Assembly: GCA_012861695.1 (NCBI GenBank)
Contig: JAAOOA010001109.1
Location: 1 to 64,000 of the forward strand
Length of the DNA stretch: 64,000 nucleotides
Direction of reading: 5' to 3'
Source: Trematomus loennbergii
Taxonomy: Eukaryota; Chordata; Actinopteri; Perciformes; Nototheniidae
Shown here: positions 22,757-34,930 of the stretch, piece by piece
How the letters are laid out: every line of letters begins with the position of its first letter
How positions within the stretch are numbered: position 1 is the stretch's first letter
Notes under the pieces: model-generated
The model's input: the letters and a program-made list of their open reading frames with translations, nothing else
Told to the model about the DNA's origin: nothing
The model's database searches: none
Position numbers and translations under genes: made by a program

Positions 22757-23313
22757 ATTACATACTTATACAGGTACTTAAGTAGTACTAAAATTGTTTA
22801 CTTAAGTGAAAGTACTATACCACATTATATAAATACTCTGTTACATGTCCTGCATATTAAAGTTTACTCACTAAAAGTACAACAGTATTAAGTAAGAAGA
22901 ACGTTGCATTTAGCATTTAATAACTGCTGAATTCCTGCTAAATAACGCATATTTGGATCTATATATGATTTAACATGACGTTTTTCTTCACCTGAATTCA
23001 GTGCATTTTAGTTTTGCCCTCCTACACTTTTGTATCTTACTCTTCTTCTCTCTGCTGCAAAGTTTCCTTATTCCAAGCGCCCCCTGGTGGCTGGTTATTA
23101 GTTTAGGAAGCACCTAATTTGATAAGCAGCCGATCTGATCAGTGTTCAAATGTCGATATCGCAGTTGATGAAGGCTTTGGTAGGAAGCATAAACTGTGAT
23201 TGTGATTATTATTTGAGTAATTGTGCATTTAATACATTTCTGTGCATTGTATTAAGTTGAACAACAGATTGAATTAGAGATTCAGTGTCTCTGACTTGTC
23301 TCTCTCTGCCCAG

Positions 23314-23468
23314 GTGTGTACGCAGGTATAAAGTTCTTCGTCATCGACTTCCTCTTCAAGAGCTGTCCGAAGCTGAGGCAGCGCTTCGACACGCCGTTCA
23401 TCATCTGGACCCACCTGCCCACCGACCTGCAGCTGAAGGAGCACAGCGGCTCCACGCTCACCAGGAGG
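23314..23468 (+). CDS. gramd4: gramd4 exon encoding the last hydrophobic segment
   Basis: Acceptor TCTGCCCAG|GT and donor AGG|GTCAGT. It reads VYAGIKFFVIDFLFKSCPKL, then DTPFIIWTHLPTDLQL and LTRR, closely matching GRAMD4 just before the GRAM domain. It begins with two bases of a split codon and ends in phase 0. Confidence 0.85.
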
Positions 23469-23557
23469 GTCAGTACACACTCTGAAATATCCAGAAAATG
23501 TGTAGAAAATATCCTGAAAAAATAGACAAAATACTTCAAATACATCCACAACATGAC

Positions 23558-23592
<35 letters not shown>

Positions 23593-24366
23593 CAGCAGTG
23601 TTTATTGTAGTTAGATAAGTAGTGACACTAATGCCCCTCCTGTCAGCTGCTGGTAGAGTTTGTGACGGTGTTAGTTTGCGATATCATAAACTTATACGTC
23701 AAATGTTGCCTCTTTTACTCAATTTCTTTCAGGTTTGTAATAAAGGTAAAACTTCTACACATTGATGATCACCAGAATTGTTCTTCTTGATATGTTAATG
23801 TCCCTTTCCTCTGGCGCCATCCTCAGGTCACTCTTAGATCCTACCAAATGTTCATGTTTCCAAACTAATGTTAAACGGTTTGTATCAACATCTTTTTTAG
23901 TTTTTAGGTACAATTTTGGGTCAGGTAAACAAATATTGAAGTTGGTTCTTCTTCTCTTCACCACCAACATTACATTTGTTGTAAGACTCTAAACATCCTT
24001 AAGTCTTCAGGACATTGTCAAGATTTTAGCCACATTTTTAACAACAGAAACAAAGGAAGGTGATCATTATGGTTCGGATCTTGTGAAGAGCTGTGAACAC
24101 ATCTGAGTTGTCCGGGTTAAAGGTTGGATTACAATTATACTAAGCTCTGCATAACTGGGAATAGTCTTTCATGTTCAAAAAGCACTATTTTCATCAATCT
24201 ACTCTGGAAAGATACTCTGTGAAGCGAACATAGCTGTAAAATCCATATTAGTGTGATTAACACGCCGCTCTGATAATGCATCCATTGGTTGGAAGAACAA
24301 TAGACTCGTCTCACAATGATGTTCAGGACGTTCCCACAGATCCTCTCTTGCTGCTGATTTTTAAAG

Positions 24367-24520
24367 CTAGTATCCCCGGTAACCAGCGGGCGGGGCAGCG
24401 TCGGCCCGGCGGCTCCTCTCGGTGCGAGCCGGGATGAAGACGGAGGGCGATACAGCAGCACCAAGAGAGGAGCTTTCCACGAAGTGTTCAACCTGCAGGA
24501 GAGCGAGCGCCCCCTGACAG
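24367..24520 (+). CDS. gramd4: gramd4 exon preceding the GRAM domain
   Basis: The acceptor TTTTAAAG|CTA gives phase 0 (an AG four bases further on would not keep frame). A variable Ser/Gly/Pro linker is followed by RYSSTKRGAFHEVFNLQESE and RPLT, with donor ACAG|GTGGGC in phase 1. The FHE.FNL.E.ERPL motif is conserved in GRAMD4. Confidence 0.82.
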
Positions 24521-24802
24521 GTGGGCAGGAACTCAAGATATGTGTTTGTGGTTGTTGCTTTTGTTTATTTGAATGTCTTCAATTTGTTTATTGGTATTTT
24601 TGTCCCGTCCGTTTATTTGCATTTGTTTGTTTGCTTCACAGTGACATAAATGAACCTCTAATGAAAAATACAAATGTCTTTATACATGTATGACCCTTAA
24701 AAGTAAATACATTGAGTCTAAAAGCACTGGAAACGCCCTCATTCCCACAAGAAGCTCCCTGACCCTCCTGCATGTAGTGATGTTTGACTCTTTGTGTGTC
24801 AG

Positions 24803-24896
24803 TGTGTGAGAGCGGCTGGCGCTGCTGCCTTATCAACAGAGACAGGAAGTCGCCCACTGACTACATCCGCAACGGATACCTCTACGTCACCGAGAA
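24803..24896 (+). CDS. gramd4: gramd4 GRAM-domain exon 1
   Basis: Acceptor TGTGTCAG|TG and donor GAGAA|GTAAGT. It encodes VCESGWRCCLINRDRKSPTD and YIRNGYLYVTE, the start of the GRAM fold, nearly identical to GRAMD4. Confidence 0.88.
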
Positions 24897-25155
24897 GTAA
24901 GTCCCTCACTTCCTGTTCACATTGATTATTGTTCCCGCACAATGTTTTCAGACAGAACACAGATGAGGAGGGAGACTGCAATACTTAAAGTTTTGAGCTC
25001 AAGCTGAGGCCGTAGTATTTATAGAAGATCAGAAATAATTGTCAAATTTCTCCAAACTTTACTGTCCGTACATTGCATTTAAAAAAACAAAAGTGCAGAA
25101 TAAATACTGTGAAACGTGTAAAACTGGATCCGTGTTTGTTCCTCTGTGTTTTCAG

Positions 25156-25246
25156 TCATCTGTGTTTTGAGAGCTCCAGCTCCAGATCCGGATCCTCCAA
25201 GAGGAACAAAGTCATCAAACTGGCCGACATCACCGACATCCAGAAG
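25156..25246 (+). CDS. gramd4: gramd4 GRAM-domain exon 2
   Basis: Acceptor TTTTCAG|T and donor CAGAAG|GTTTGT. It reads NHLCFESSSSRSGSSKRNKV and IKLADITDIQK. The final IQK joins directly to YKVLSVLPG in the next exon. Confidence 0.88.
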
Positions 25247-25317
25247 GTTTGTTCTGACAAAATGTTGCGTAGGGCCCCAATTTGGCCAGGGGCAGCACTG
25301 CCTTCGGCATGGGAGCC

Positions 25318-26385
25318 TGCCTGCAGGCGCCAGTCTCAGGACACCTCCACTCTGAGGACACCTCCACTCTCAGGACAGGAAGTGCACGCTAAGAATTACA
25401 AAATAAAATCTCCACTATCAGTACAGCGCCACTTTCCAAACAGGAAATGCACGCAAATACAAAATAAAATCGTATACAAGGTGTCCCTATATAAATAGGG
25501 ACACCTTGTATGGTTTACTCACAGTACAGCGCCACTTTCCAAACAGGAAATGCACACTAATACAAAATAAAATCGCACTGACACTTATTATATTATAAAT
25601 AACGACATCTTGTATTTTAGTCACAGCCGCTAGACAACAGTGGAGGGTTCGAGAAACAACCATGTTTGCCGGGTGCAGTGCGGCGGAGGTTCCAGCCCGG
25701 AACCTCCACCCCGCTGTGGGACCCGTGGTGGGACCCCTGAGTCAGACGGTGCGTCTTGGTCACGGTTCATATCGGGCGGCCCGGGAAGGAAGAGACACGC
25801 AGAGTGGGGGAAGTCCCCCACCCCAACGCAGCACACCCTCCCGGCCATCAGAGTCGAACCCGCAGTTAGGAAGAACCGACCGCCAGAGCACCGGCACTAG
25901 GCCGGGCCGGCAGAGGCCCTCCGATGGTGGGTCGTGTTTGCCATTCGATCAGTGAGAGGAGAGGAGAAAAATGCAACAAAAATGGTCAAAATCCGTTAAT
26001 ATATGGATGAGTGGGGGGGAAACGGCTGGACACAGGCCGTGGGGGGACACCCGAGACCGGGCAGTGTCCCCGGTAGAAGGAACCGGGTGAAATAGCCAAA
26101 AAAAAAATAGGCACTCGTGAGGCGGGCAGAGTCCCCTGTCAACTCCTCCATGGTGTCATTTGAGCGAAAAATGGCTAAGTCAACTTTTACAAGGAACCAG
26201 GCTGGGGGGGTCAAAAGGGCTTGACCAAGGCCGACCCAAAGTGCATGGTGAGCGGACTCATCACCTCCGTGATGAGTCTCCATTGTGATTTGAAAACTTC
26301 CATCAGACGAGTCCTTCGGTGGTGGGGGAAAAACGTGTTCGTCAGAATCGTCACTTCCTGTCCTGAGAGTGGAGCCTGCAGGCAG
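25318..26385. mobile_element. ~1.1 kb inverted-repeat element in a gramd4 intron
   Basis: CTCCACTCTCAGGACAGGAA(GTG) at 25362-25384 is a perfect 23-bp inverse complement of 26352-26374, with GCCTGCAGGC outside both arms. The left arm contains an extra internal duplication. It also holds two copies of a CAGTACAGCGCCACTTTCCA repeat and a perfect hairpin. No transposase is recognised, and the target duplication was not resolved. Confidence 0.55.
25474..25511. repeat. Perfect 17-bp hairpin
   Basis: ATACAAGGTGTCCCTAT, loop ATAA, then its exact inverse complement (25495-25511). It lies between two direct repeats of CAGCGCCACTTTCCAAACAG. Confidence 0.9.
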
Positions 26386-26663
26386 ACCCCTCTCGCCTTC
26401 GGCACACAAATATAAAAATAAATAAGTTAGAACAATATTAAATATTTAAAACAAGTGAAAATCTTTGGTGTTTCTAGTGACAAAACATTGAAAGACATCA
26501 TCTTGGACTTTGAGGAACCGGGATGAACATTTTTCACTATTTACTAACATTTTAAAATCAAGTATTCTATACTCATATATAAAGGTCAATCAGAGTTTGT
26601 TTTTCTTGTTGTTTTGTTTTCAAATTAGTTTTTTTTAAATGTTTGTGTTTTTTCTCTTCTCAG

Positions 26664-26732
26664 TACAAAGTGTTGTCCGTGCTGCCGGGGTCAGGGAGCG
26701 GCATCTCCATCGCAACGCCGTCCACAACAAAG
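26664..26732 (+). CDS. gramd4: gramd4 GRAM-domain exon 3
   Basis: Acceptor CTTCTCAG|TAC and donor AAAG|GTACGA; exactly 23 codons, phase 0 on both sides. It reads YKVLSVLPGSGSGISIATPS and TTK, matching GRAMD4. Confidence 0.88.
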
Positions 26733-26880
26733 GTACGAGAAGACAGGGCGCTATGATCTGATGTAATGTGGAAGTGAATGAGTTAAATTAAGATATAAAA
26801 CAAATGTGCAAATAACAAGAGAGCCTGGAATGGATTTCTACGGTGTAAAAATACTGTTACAAGTTAAAGGGGCCCTATTA

Positions 26881-27305
26881 TACTAATGTTCAGGTGTATA
26901 TCAGTATGTAGTGTCTCTACTTTAAAGAGTCCTCTCCTGCTGATGTTCAGGTGTATATCAGTATGCAGTGTCTCTACTTTAAAGAGTCCTCTCCTGCTGA
27001 TGTTCAGGTGTATATCAGTATGTATTGTCTCTACTTTAAAGAGTCCTCTCCTGCTGATGTTCAGGTGTATATCAGTATGTATTGTCTCTACTTTAAAGAG
27101 TCCTCTCCTGCTGATGTTCAGGTGTATATCAGTATGGAGTGTCTCTACTTTAAAGAGTCCTCTCCTGCTGATGTTCAGGTGTATATCAGTATGTAGTGTC
27201 TCTACTTTAAAGAGTCCTCTCCTGCTGATGTTCAGGTGTATATCAGTATGTAGTGTCTCTACTTTAAAGAGTCCTCTCCTGCTGATGTTCAGGTGTATAT
27301 CAGTA
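26881..27305 (+). repeat. 57-bp minisatellite, unit 1, left part
   Basis: About 7.5 units of the same repeat as at 4786-5452, here in the last gramd4 intron. Just before it (26868-26885) AAAGGGGCCCTATTATAC looks like the end of a truncated MITE. Confidence 0.9.
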
Positions 27306-28734
27306 GTTACAGATGGAGCATCTTATTTCAGACAGTTTGAAACGCGAGGGTCGTGATTGGTCCGTGATTGGTCCGTGATCGGCCCGTGATCGGTTCGTGA
27401 TGAAGAGCCGGCCCCCAGTCTGACTTGATACCGCCCCCGTGATAAATACATTTAATTATTGTGAAGCCAGCTGCAATGGATCATTGATCCACCAGGGGGT
27501 GCAGTGGGGTTCCACACTGGAGCTCATGTGAAATCAACTTCGATACAGTAAACTGGATGTACAATATGTCTGGTATTAATGTATAGCGGATCTTTGTTAA
27601 GATCCATATGTCACGGATAGGATCATAGTCTGTGCTAAATAAGACATGTAATCATTTACAAAACATCACCATGTTGTTATTTAACAAAATAATGTTGTTT
27701 AGTCGAAAAAAACGAACGAGAGGAAATGCAGCCAGCTCTCCCGATTTTTAATCCTAATTTAATCATCATCTTCACCACGATCATTATGTTTATGTTCGCG
27801 GAATTGACATGAAATCACTGACAAATATGAATATTCTGTATTCAACTTCATTAAAACGATCAGGACCCGGGTGTTATTTTTCCCCACAATGAGAAATAGT
27901 CAGAAAAGCAGAAAAAGAACACTCAAACCGAGAGATGAGTTATTATTACAACGTGACTTCACTATTATTTAACAACTGTTTTATTGGGTTCTTTATTTGG
28001 GGTTAAGTATAGGTGAATTGCACTAATGTGGGAAAGATCGTGATGTCTCCTCCGATCAGCTTTATGATCTTCGTTCTCCCGCTGTGTAGATTGGGGGACT
28101 GCCGTCCTCTGTCTTCATCGCGTGAAACAGAGGATTTCGACATTCTGTATTCCTTGCTTACTTCCTTAAACCTTTTCTCCTCCTTATCTCTTTCATGACT
28201 TTTTATTTAATGCTTTATAACAGCTGCTGTAATAGTTCGTTTAGAAATCCTAGAAACACTTTTACGGCAGCTCTCATTTACGGTAACTCCTTCTGACGTC
28301 ATAACCGGATATGAAGGATTTTCAGAATAAAAGCTTGGCATTGAGATTTTATGAGAACTTCCGGTTTTTCACAATAAAACACCTTTTAAACTGACGGTAT
28401 GTTTTAGACTAAATAATGCTATTAAACATTAAACATTTTAATTTCTAACATTTTGCATTTCAGACTTCTGGAATATATTGCGATATGAACAGGGTTGGGA
28501 GGGTTACTTTGTAAATGTAATCAGTTACTGATTACTGAATACATGGCTCTGAAAGTAATCCGAATACAGTTACAGTTACGTGTCTTAAAAAAAAAACGTA
28601 ATCAGATTACTTTTAGATTACTTTTGGATTACTTTCTTTATCCATCACAGATGAGAAAATAATAAAACAAATACAAAGAGGAAACAATTTGATATGTCTA
28701 CCATTTATTTTAGGAGTATTAATATTTTTTCAGA

Positions 28735-28920
28735 TAGGATCATACATTTACAAAACATCACCATGTTTTATTTAACAAATTAATCTACAATAAATCCTAA
28801 TCTTATATTATAAAACATCACCATGTTTTTATTTAACAAATTAATCTACAATAAATCCTAATATTATATTATAAAACATCACCATGTTTTTATTTAACAA
28901 AATAATCTACAAAAATTCCT
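28735..28920. repeat. ~60-bp tandem repeat
   Basis: Three to four copies of an AT-rich unit with AAAACATCACCATGTTTTTA and AATCTACAATAAATCCTAAT. A single diverged copy lies near 27655. Confidence 0.8.
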
Positions 28921-28985
28921 AATATATAATATTATGGTCCTATATTTAACAAACTATGCCTATCTGCGGCCTATCTACAGTTTGC

Positions 28986-29234
28986 CTATCTGTGGTGGAA
29001 ACCAGGGCGAGGTGTTTCTGGATCCGTTTTTCGTGGGCTCCTCAGTCTCTCGTTTACCCGGTTCCTAATGTTATGCCACTGGTGCGTGGTCAGGCCTGGG
29101 AACCGACGGGAGACACTGGACTCAAGTGTCTGCCTCACATTGAGGGGAAGAGGCATTTTCCCTTTGCTCCCCCTCCAGTTGGTGATTTTGACCATGTTCT
29201 CATAATGGTCAAATGGCAACATGGCCATGAACAT
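28986..29234 (-). CDS. Unrecognised 82-codon frame in the 3.9 kb insertion
   Basis: It contains PLPLNVRQTLESSVSRRFPG and HQWHNIRNRVNERLRSPRK, a basic, helix-like segment unlike the surrounding AT-rich DNA. It may be the remains of a transposon-encoded DNA-binding protein. I do not recognise a family and cannot support a function. Confidence 0.25.
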   Translation of the reverse strand: MFMAMLPFDHYENMVKITNWRGSKGKMPLPLNVRQTLESSVSRRFPGLTTHQWHNIRNRVNERLRSPRKTDPETPRPGFHHR

Positions 29235-31234
29235 ATCACCCGCAAATTTCTCAGGTTTCTCAGTTTGAATAGGAGAAGGGCAATGGTTATCGATGGTGCT
29301 TTTAAAGCCTATTGTATACTAACTGTGTGATTTATATTGCTTTTCAAATGCATAGGCTATAGGCCCCCCATTTACACTGCACTTCCCGTCAAGAATATGA
29401 ATAGCACTTAGTTAGATCACTTTACAGATCAGGTTGGACCAGCCCTTCTCTGTCGCTACTCTCTGCAGGTCCGCTCCATTTCCTACTGCAGATCAAAAAA
29501 AGCTAAAAATATGTATTTCTTAATAAACTAAATAGGCCACCATTGGTAGCAGTTCTCATTATATACTTCTCAGTAACTGCTCCCCTTAAATTAAATGTAT
29601 TCTGTAGATTTTGGGGATTCATTAATGCATTTATTGCCATCACCATGCTTTTATCATAGATAACACGGCAGGGTCCGTTACAGTTTGTTTTCATCTGATT
29701 TCAAATAAACAAAGTCTTATTAATATATTATTTATTAGAATATTAAACTTGTTTCGCCAAATTTAGATGATAAATACAACTATGAAGCTTGTAACGGCAT
29801 AATTACTTAAGCGGAGAACGGAGTAATTTAACGTTACAGCAGGCATAACAACAGCCGGTGTTTATTTTATTATTATATATAGTCGTTATTCATTTGTTTT
29901 AAAGCTCAATAAGGAAGATTTAAACTTTCACACACGTTGACCGGCGAAAAACTCTGCCCGGTTCCCTCGGCCCCCACCACGTTGAATAAACAGAAGGCTG
30001 CTTTTGTGGAGGAAGTTACAGCGCTACGTACAGGCTCGGCATATGCAGCTTTTTCCAGCGGTATCCATACATTTCTTAATTTTGACCTCAAAGTGCACCA
30101 GATTGATGCATTTAACTTCAATATAAAGAAAAACATCTTCTGTTGTAACAACAATAACATTATAAATAGTAACATAGCTGAACATGGTATTGCACATTTA
30201 GCTTTCAGTGTTACTGACCTGAGATGTTTTTATTACATGAATTAAGGTGACTGAGGCTTTTTAACATAGACTTTTCCAATGTCTGAGTGTAATATCTGCA
30301 TTTTCTATTTTGGTTTGATAAGGACACATCCTGGGGATTGTGTTTACAAACATTGACCATACCGTTCACCATCCCCCACCCCCCTACTGTATGTTGATTT
30401 TGTTTGCCTATATGTAAATGGTGGCATTTAGTACCTACCCCCCTCTGAGTGAATACCTGTTGTACCTGTCCGGGGCTAAGCCCATAGGACGATGCTCTGA
30501 TGTCAACCCCCCCCCGTTGACAATTCACGAGCGTCTAACTCTCCCCCCCTCCCCCGTCGCACCTTCTAACAGAGCCCCCCCACATATCAAATCCCAATTT
30601 AACCCCTGGCCTCTGGAGCAAATGAAAGAGTTTTAAAAATGTTTACGTTTTGGTAAGTTTTTAGGGAAATGTTGTAATATTGCAACGTTGGCCTTAGGTG
30701 GGAGCAGAATTTCTGTATTTCTACTCACATTGTCTGAATAAATATATTGAACAACTAAGGGTTCATTTGCAGAATTGATTGCTTACTTAGCCCTATATCA
30801 GTATATAGCATGAATAATAATCACACATCACTCATATTTGTTATGAATAATCATATATCATTTATTAAATAGTAAGTCACTTTGGATAAAAGCGTCAGCT
30901 AACTGCAATTTATGAAAGCCTCACTCAGGATTTTTTTAACAAGTGTTTTTATTGCTCTTGGGGCATTAAAAACAAGATTTTAACTTTAGTTTTTTATATA
31001 ATATCTGCATTTTCTCTTGTGAAAAACTAAGTCTTAGTTTGGCCATAGTTATTTAATATATAGCGCCATCTCCTGGTTAAATCCTGAAATTGAAAATCTG
31101 GCAACGCCCTCTTGGAAAATAGTGGGTGGGCTTAACATTCCCAGATACTGGTCTTTGGCAGGTCTTAGGCAGGTAACTGGCTGGTAGTAGGCAGGAAGCT
31201 GTAAGCTGGAGTCTGAAATAAGATGCTCCATCTG

Positions 31235-31376
31235 TAGTGTCTCTACTTTGAAGAGTCCTCTCCTGCTGGTGTTCAGATGTATATCAGTATGTAGTGTCTC
31301 TACTTTAAAGAGTCCTCTCCTGCTGATGTCCAGGTGTATATCAGTATGTAGTGTCTCTACTTTAAAGAGTCCTCTC
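31235..31376 (+). repeat. 57-bp minisatellite, unit 1, right part
   Basis: About 2.5 further units of the 57-bp repeat, ending at TCCTCTCACG, 213 bp before the last gramd4 exon. Confidence 0.85.
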
Positions 31377-31588
31377 ACGTCGTACAATGTGTCGGAGCGC
31401 GGCCAATAGAAGCGTGAGTAATACATAGTGATGTCTTGTTGCACGCCTTTCTGGGGTTTTTCCCTTGGGTTAGGGTGAAATCCTGTGTTCCCTCCAGTTA
31501 TATTGTATACATACATTTAATTGATAGATTACATGTTAAGTAAAGTATTATTACCTCTGAATTGAACTCACTTCCTGTCTTGTTGCAG

Positions 31589-31696
31589 CCGATGGTGTTC
31601 GGCGCGATGATCCACAGAGACGAGGCCTTCGACGCCATCTTTAACCAGCACACGAAAATTGTTTCCGCGGCAACAGCCATCGAACCGGAGACGTAG
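31589..31696 (+). CDS. gramd4: gramd4 last coding exon
   Basis: Acceptor TTGTTGCAG|CCG. It reads PMVFGAMIHRDEAFDAIFNQ and then HTKIVSAATAIEPET and TAG. It completes the GRAM domain (FGAM.HRDEAF is characteristic) and is followed by the GCCGCC-(CA)n tract seen after the minisatellite in the other units. Confidence 0.88.
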   Translation, partial: PMVFGAMIHRDEAFDAIFNQHTKIVSAATAIEPET

Positions 31697-31762
31697 TAAC
31701 ACCTTCACAAGGCTGCCGCCACACACACGCGCACACACACACACATACATACACACACACAC

Positions 31763-34700
31763 TGGGACTGTTATACTGTTAATTAACCAGTTTTTAAATA
31801 ATCCGGTGACGTTAAATCACAGATTTTCTGTCACCAATGATTTCTTAAACAAGTTCCCACAAAACAGGAAACAATAAGGTACATTTTTAGTGCTAATTAA
31901 TTGATAAATCCTCAATTATGTCCGGTATTTATCTCTGGAATAATGTCCTGCATATTAATGAATATTGTCCAGAAGACGTAAGGATATTGATCTTAATTAA
32001 CCGCGTATAATACGGCTGTACCAGAGATACAGTCTATGGGCTGTACCCAATATTTTGAATCTACATCCATTATGTTGACATTTCTAATTGTAAATCAAAA
32101 TGAATGCTGCACAATAATTTGTAATAGTTTTTAAAAAATGGTTTTAACTATATATGGATTATCTTGGTAATGAAAGACTTTTGACGGTTCAAAAAAAAGA
32201 GTTACTGGTACTTATGACCCTTTTTGAGTTAAGGATCTCTCAAAAACTTAACATAAATATTCACTTACGACGATAAAATGTAAAGAATAGAAGGAAATTG
32301 GTAAATTTGAGATTTAGAAACACATCCTGCCATTTTTGCATAAAAAGTTACTTCAAATTATAAATGTATTATCAGAAAATTATATTACTGTCAATTTTGT
32401 TTGTCAACTAGCCATTGATGCTCTAAATCAGGGGTGTCAAACTAAATGTCATCATAGGCCACATTAACATTATGGTTCACTCAAAGGGCCGGTTGTAACT
32501 TTAAGACTATATAAATATATAATATATAAAATAATGTATTATATTACATTATTGCCTCTGCGTTGGATTATTATCTGATAACTTCATAATTAACTACGTC
32601 TGAAAGCAGAAGTTTAGGACAAATTATTGCAAGTCTCTTCATTGCGCATGTCACAAAATGAGATGCATTATGGTTCATGTAGTTTATGGGCAACGTGCTT
32701 CTGTAAAGCGGCATGTAACCATATAATAAACGTATTGTCTTCTTTCAGAGCTCTTGCGGGCCACATCAAATAAAGTCGCGGGCCGGATTTGGCCCCGGGT
32801 CTTGAGTTTGACACCCCTGCTCTAAATCATTGTACGAAAAGGGGCAATATGTCCCTCTTTGAGTTAATGATCTCTCCCAATCTTAACTTTTAACATAAAT
32901 ATTCCCTTTAGTATGATTAAAAAAGCAAAGGATAGTAGGAAATGACCATATTTGAGACTAAAAACAGCATAATTCCTGAAATGTTTGCACTTTAAATGGT
33001 TTATATATAATCCATAAAAGTTGGCTTCAAATATGTCTTGTTATTTGGTCATTACAGTTCAGTACTTGGTACAAAACATAACATTTTGACCCTCTTTGAG
33101 TTATGAAAATCACAGTTTTTTTAAAACACTACAATCGTACTTATTTCCTTTAGTGTCTTTACAATACATCATGAATATTATACTTGAACATCTTAACAAT
33201 GTGTTAGTGCTGAAATATGAACATATTACATTTTCTGGTATTAATGAGAAATGTTTTTACGTTACTCTCCGTGTTTGAACCACTTTACATCATATCTTCA
33301 GGGATTTATAACATGATGTAACTCTGTATTGTACTAAGCCTTACAGCCAGTTTGTATTATAGTATGTTGGGTTTTTAATGTGGTGGGCGGACACTGTTTG
33401 TTTCTATATGAATGTGCTGAAAGATTTAATGAAACCACAAAATCGACAGCAGGGGAGCTTTTATTTTGGCTAAAAATTAAAAAGCTAATGCTAATATAAC
33501 AGACACAACCTGTAATACATACATTTTGTTTAATCATTGTTCATACTTCTTATGCTTTAGCTTTCTTCACAGTCAATAACTTAAGAAACTATGGCTAAAA
33601 AAACTAAAAAGAGCCACAAACAAACTTAAAATATTCAATTTCGGTCCATTTTCTTTGAACTTCATCTCCTAGCTTGATGCTAATCGACAAGCTAACCGAT
33701 TGAAACGTTGACCTGGGCCGCTTTTCTTTATCACAGTTAAGATATATTTTACTTTAGCTGAGAGATAAATGAAGAGGCTTAAATGTATGTATGTTGTAAT
33801 ATATAAACATTTAAGGGGATTGTTAGCTTTAGCCTCTTTAACACTAGCTAATCGGCTAAAGCTAAACAACTGGAACTGACCTAAAACCTTTTTTAAATCA
33901 CAGTTAAGTTATATTTGACTATAGCTAGGATGTTCAAAAGAAGCAAAAATATATTCATATTAACATATCTATAAATATTTAAGTTTTTTTTTCTGATCTG
34001 ATTAACTTTAGCTTCTTTAACCCGAGCTAATCGGCTAAAGCTAAACAAGTTAAAACAACACAATAAAGTATTTTCTTCAGTTCAGCTTTTCTGTTTTGAC
34101 TTTGTACAAAGCTCAATTTCCTATCAATCTGACCTAAATGAGCCGCTTAGTAAAAAAAAAAACTTTAAAAAAATGTTGACAACATTCGACCCATCAAAAT
34201 GTAGCCTATGTTTATTTTTTCTCTAACACTAGTCAAGCTTTTTAAATTGGACCTTAAATTATATTTTTTTGGCAGCCTGATTAAGTTTCTGTTACCCAGC
34301 TAAGGCTATGTTTAAATGTTGTCTCTATTTTTATTTTCAGTCTGAAAGCTTCTAATCAAGCATTTAACACTTTTATTTGACGTTAAATTCACTCTATTTC
34401 AATGGAAAAAGTTGCACATTTGACAGAAAAACAACTGTGCAGAATAGGTAAGGCTATCGTCTTTAAAATAATTAAACGTACAATGACGGAACACCAATAT
34501 TTATATATCTAAATTGCGCTCAAAACTCAGACTTAGTAACACATTTTATCTGTTTCAATAGGTATTTGTATTGGTCATGTACATCTCTTTCTTTGCCAAA
34601 TGATATTCCTTACTTACAAAAAAAAGGTTTGATTGTCTAAACTTTTATTTTATTCTCCCCTGGTTTATTTTGTGGTTTCTCGGGTTCTGCTTTTGTCTCG

Positions 34701-34930
34701 TTTACGTGAACGTTGTGAACTTTTCTGTCGGCTGCTGTCTTTCGGATACAATGGTTTTATAAACTGGTGTCGTTGTATACATAGGTGGACGTTTTTTAAA
34801 TGAAATGATTGCTCTTCTTAAATTGTGATGTACATTTTTTTTAAAGTAAATAAAATGTCAAACACTGACAGTCTCCTGTTTTTAATTGTTGTTCTGCGCA
34901 GTACCAGCGTCAGCCTGTTGGTGTCAGTAG
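31763..34930. repeat. gramd4 downstream flank, unit 1 copy
   Basis: Close match to 5611-8760, with only short indels. It includes the hAT MITE at 32429-32819. No gene seen. Confidence 0.85.
32429..32819. mobile_element. hAT-type MITE (unit 1)
   Basis: Same ends and same CTCTAAAT duplication (32421-32428, 32820-32827) as in unit 0; 391 bp. Confidence 0.88.

Larger units (their letters stand above)
27310..31234. mobile_element. ~3.9 kb inverted-repeat insertion splitting the minisatellite
   Basis: A perfect 24-bp inverted repeat (CAGATGGAGCATCTTATTTC at the left, 27310-27333 against 31211-31234) forms the ends. The minisatellite stops at the left end and resumes at the right end. The interior is mosaic: an inverted, diverged copy of part of the 1.9 kb element (28317-28455 against about 9268-9410), a GGTTGGGAGGGTTACTTTGT dispersed-repeat-like piece near 28493, tandem repeats near 28735-28920, and an unrecognised minus frame at 28986-29234. 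The superfamily is not identified. Confidence 0.55.

Noticed and set aside
25851..25915. tRNA-like or SINE-like B-box (GGGTTCGACTC on the minus strand)
   Set aside because: No convincing A-box, acceptor stem or cloverleaf could be folded, and no SINE tail is present.
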